Shown here: positions 4,361-5,049 of the stretch, in pieces | Layout: every line of letters begins with the position of its first letter | Position numbering within the stretch: the stretch's first letter is position 1 | Made by a program: the position numbers and the translations under genes | Notes under the pieces: model-generated | The model's input: the letters and a program-made list of their open reading frames with translations, nothing else | Told to the model about the DNA's origin: nothing | The model's database searches: none | Source: Nitratireductor sp. | GTDB taxonomy: Bacteria > Pseudomonadota > Alphaproteobacteria > Rhizobiales > Rhizobiaceae | Assembly (NCBI GenBank): GCA_020441735.1 | Contig: JAGRLQ010000317.1 | Span: 1 to 5,049, forward strand | Length of the DNA: 5,049 nucleotides | Direction of reading: 5' to 3'

Positions 4361-5049
4361 TCAGGCGGTTTTCTGCAATTGCCGTTCGCGCGCTTCGTGC
4401 AATTTGGCGAAATCCTCGCCCGCATGATGCGAGGAACGGGTCAGCGGCGAGGAGGAAACCATCAGGAATCCCTTGATGTAGGCAATCGTCTCGTAGGACT
4501 TGAACTCCTGCGGCGTGACGAAGCGCTTGACGGGATGATGCTTGCGCGATGGTGCCAGATATTGCCCGATAGTGATGAAATCGACCTGCGCCGTGCGCAG
4601 ATCATCCATCAGCTGCAGCACCTCGTTGCGCTCCTCGCCAAGCCCCACCATGATGCCCGACTTGGTGAAGATCGACGGATCGATCTCCTTTACCCGCTCC
4701 AGCAGCCGGATCGAGTGAAAATAGCGCGCGCCGGGACGAACCGTCAGATAGTTTGACGGCACGGTTTCCAGATTGTGGTTGAAGACGTCGGGCTTTGCCG
4801 CCACCACGGTTTCAAGCGCGCCCTCCTTGCGCAGGAAATCGGGCGTCAGGATTTCAATTGTCGTGGCAGGCGAAGCCTCGCGGATTGCCAAGATGGTCTC
4901 GACGAAATGCTGAGCACCACCATCGTCGAGGTCGTCCCGGTCGACACTGGTAATGACGACATGCTCCAGACCGAGCTTGAAAACGGCCTCAGCCACATTG
5001 CGCGGCTCGGTCGGATCAAGCGGCCCCGGCAGGCCGGTGCGCACATTGC
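4361..5049 (-). CDS. lipA: Lipoyl synthase LipA, C-terminal about 230 residues (cut by window edge)
   Basis: LipA is a radical-SAM enzyme that inserts two sulfurs into protein-bound octanoyl chains, making the lipoyl cofactor of pyruvate and 2-oxoglutarate dehydrogenases and the glycine cleavage system. The fragment opens with the last two bases of a codon, then NVRTGLPGPLDP. In the family this follows the third cysteine of CxxxCxxC, so the window edge cuts exactly at that cysteine and the first 90-100 residues are missing. Further motifs are VVITSVDRDDLDDGGAQHF, IEILTPDF, KPDVFNHNLETV, KSGIMVGLGE and GQYLAPSRKHHPVKRFVTP. The C-terminal RSSHHAG carries the serine that ligates the auxiliary sulfur-donor cluster. 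Nothing in the visible part is broken. The stop TGA (4363-4361) precedes the TTG start of the COQ10-like gene by 6 nt. In related genomes lipA follows the pyruvate dehydrogenase genes, but that side is not in the window. Confidence 0.97.
   Translation of the reverse strand, partial: NVRTGLPGPLDPTEPRNVAEAVFKLGLEHVVITSVDRDDLDDGGAQHFVETILAIREASPATTIEILTPDFLRKEGALETVVAAKPDVFNHNLETVPSNYLTVRPGARYFHSIRLLERVKEIDPSIFTKSGIMVGLGEERNEVLQLMDDLRTAQVDFITIGQYLAPSRKHHPVKRFVTPQEFKSYETIAYIKGFLMVSSSPLTRSSHHAGEDFAKLHEARERQLQKTA

Noticed and set aside
3824..4756. Plus-strand open frame of 310 codons opposite the COQ10-like gene and lipA
   Set aside because: It spans two convincing minus-strand genes and the terminator, has no ribosome-binding site and shows no recognisable domain.
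1..5049. CRISPR array, insertion sequence, tRNA or rRNA gene, phage or integration signs
   Set aside because: No regularly spaced repeats, transposase-like frames, tRNA cloverleaf or rRNA sequence were seen. The gene order is that of a conserved chromosomal core.

Overview
The window comes from a GC-rich alphaproteobacterium, most likely of the Hyphomicrobiales (Rhizobiales). This rests on gene order and protein motifs: dusB(nifR3)-ntrB on one strand, divergent from a fused ispDF followed by a pncC/cinA-type gene, with lipA and a COQ10/RatA-type START-domain gene converging from the far end. The bifunctional IspDF enzyme and the nifR3-ntrB linkage are both typical of the group. The exact genus cannot be fixed by eye; Brucella/Ochrobactrum-like or Phyllobacteriaceae relatives are plausible.

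Left arm (1-1512, minus strand): dusB, a tRNA-dihydrouridine synthase, runs into the 5' part of ntrB, the nitrogen-sensing histidine kinase. They share a TGATG stop/start overlap, and ntrB leaves the window at position 1. A 187-bp divergent control region (1513-1699) separates dusB from ispDF. It holds a weak candidate dusB promoter, a 12-bp direct repeat and a GC hairpin just before the ispDF ribosome-binding site.

Middle (1700-3518, plus strand): ispDF makes two steps of the MEP isoprenoid pathway in one polypeptide. pncC, an NMN-amidohydrolase/CinA C-terminal family protein, follows after 4 nt and has its Shine-Dalgarno inside the end of ispDF. The IspD-IspF linker is encoded by a strikingly AT-rich patch (26% GC by hand count over 70 nt).

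Intergenic region (3519-3883): this is the most interesting part. It holds a CRP-like dyad, a textbook alphaproteobacterial -10 hexamer (CTATAT) without a recognisable -35, a perfect 9-bp stem closing a very C-rich loop that includes CCTCC, and then a Rho-independent terminator whose loop carries CTCCCC. Together these look like a free-standing small RNA of about 130 nt with exposed anti-Shine-Dalgarno-like loops, possibly switched on by a CRP/FNR-family activator. No homolog search was possible, so this remains a prediction.

Right arm (3884-5049, minus strand): lipA (lipoyl synthase, cut at its third radical-SAM cysteine by the window edge) is followed after 6 nt by a COQ10/RatA-type gene that must start at TTG. 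Transcription of this pair converges on the predicted sRNA terminator.
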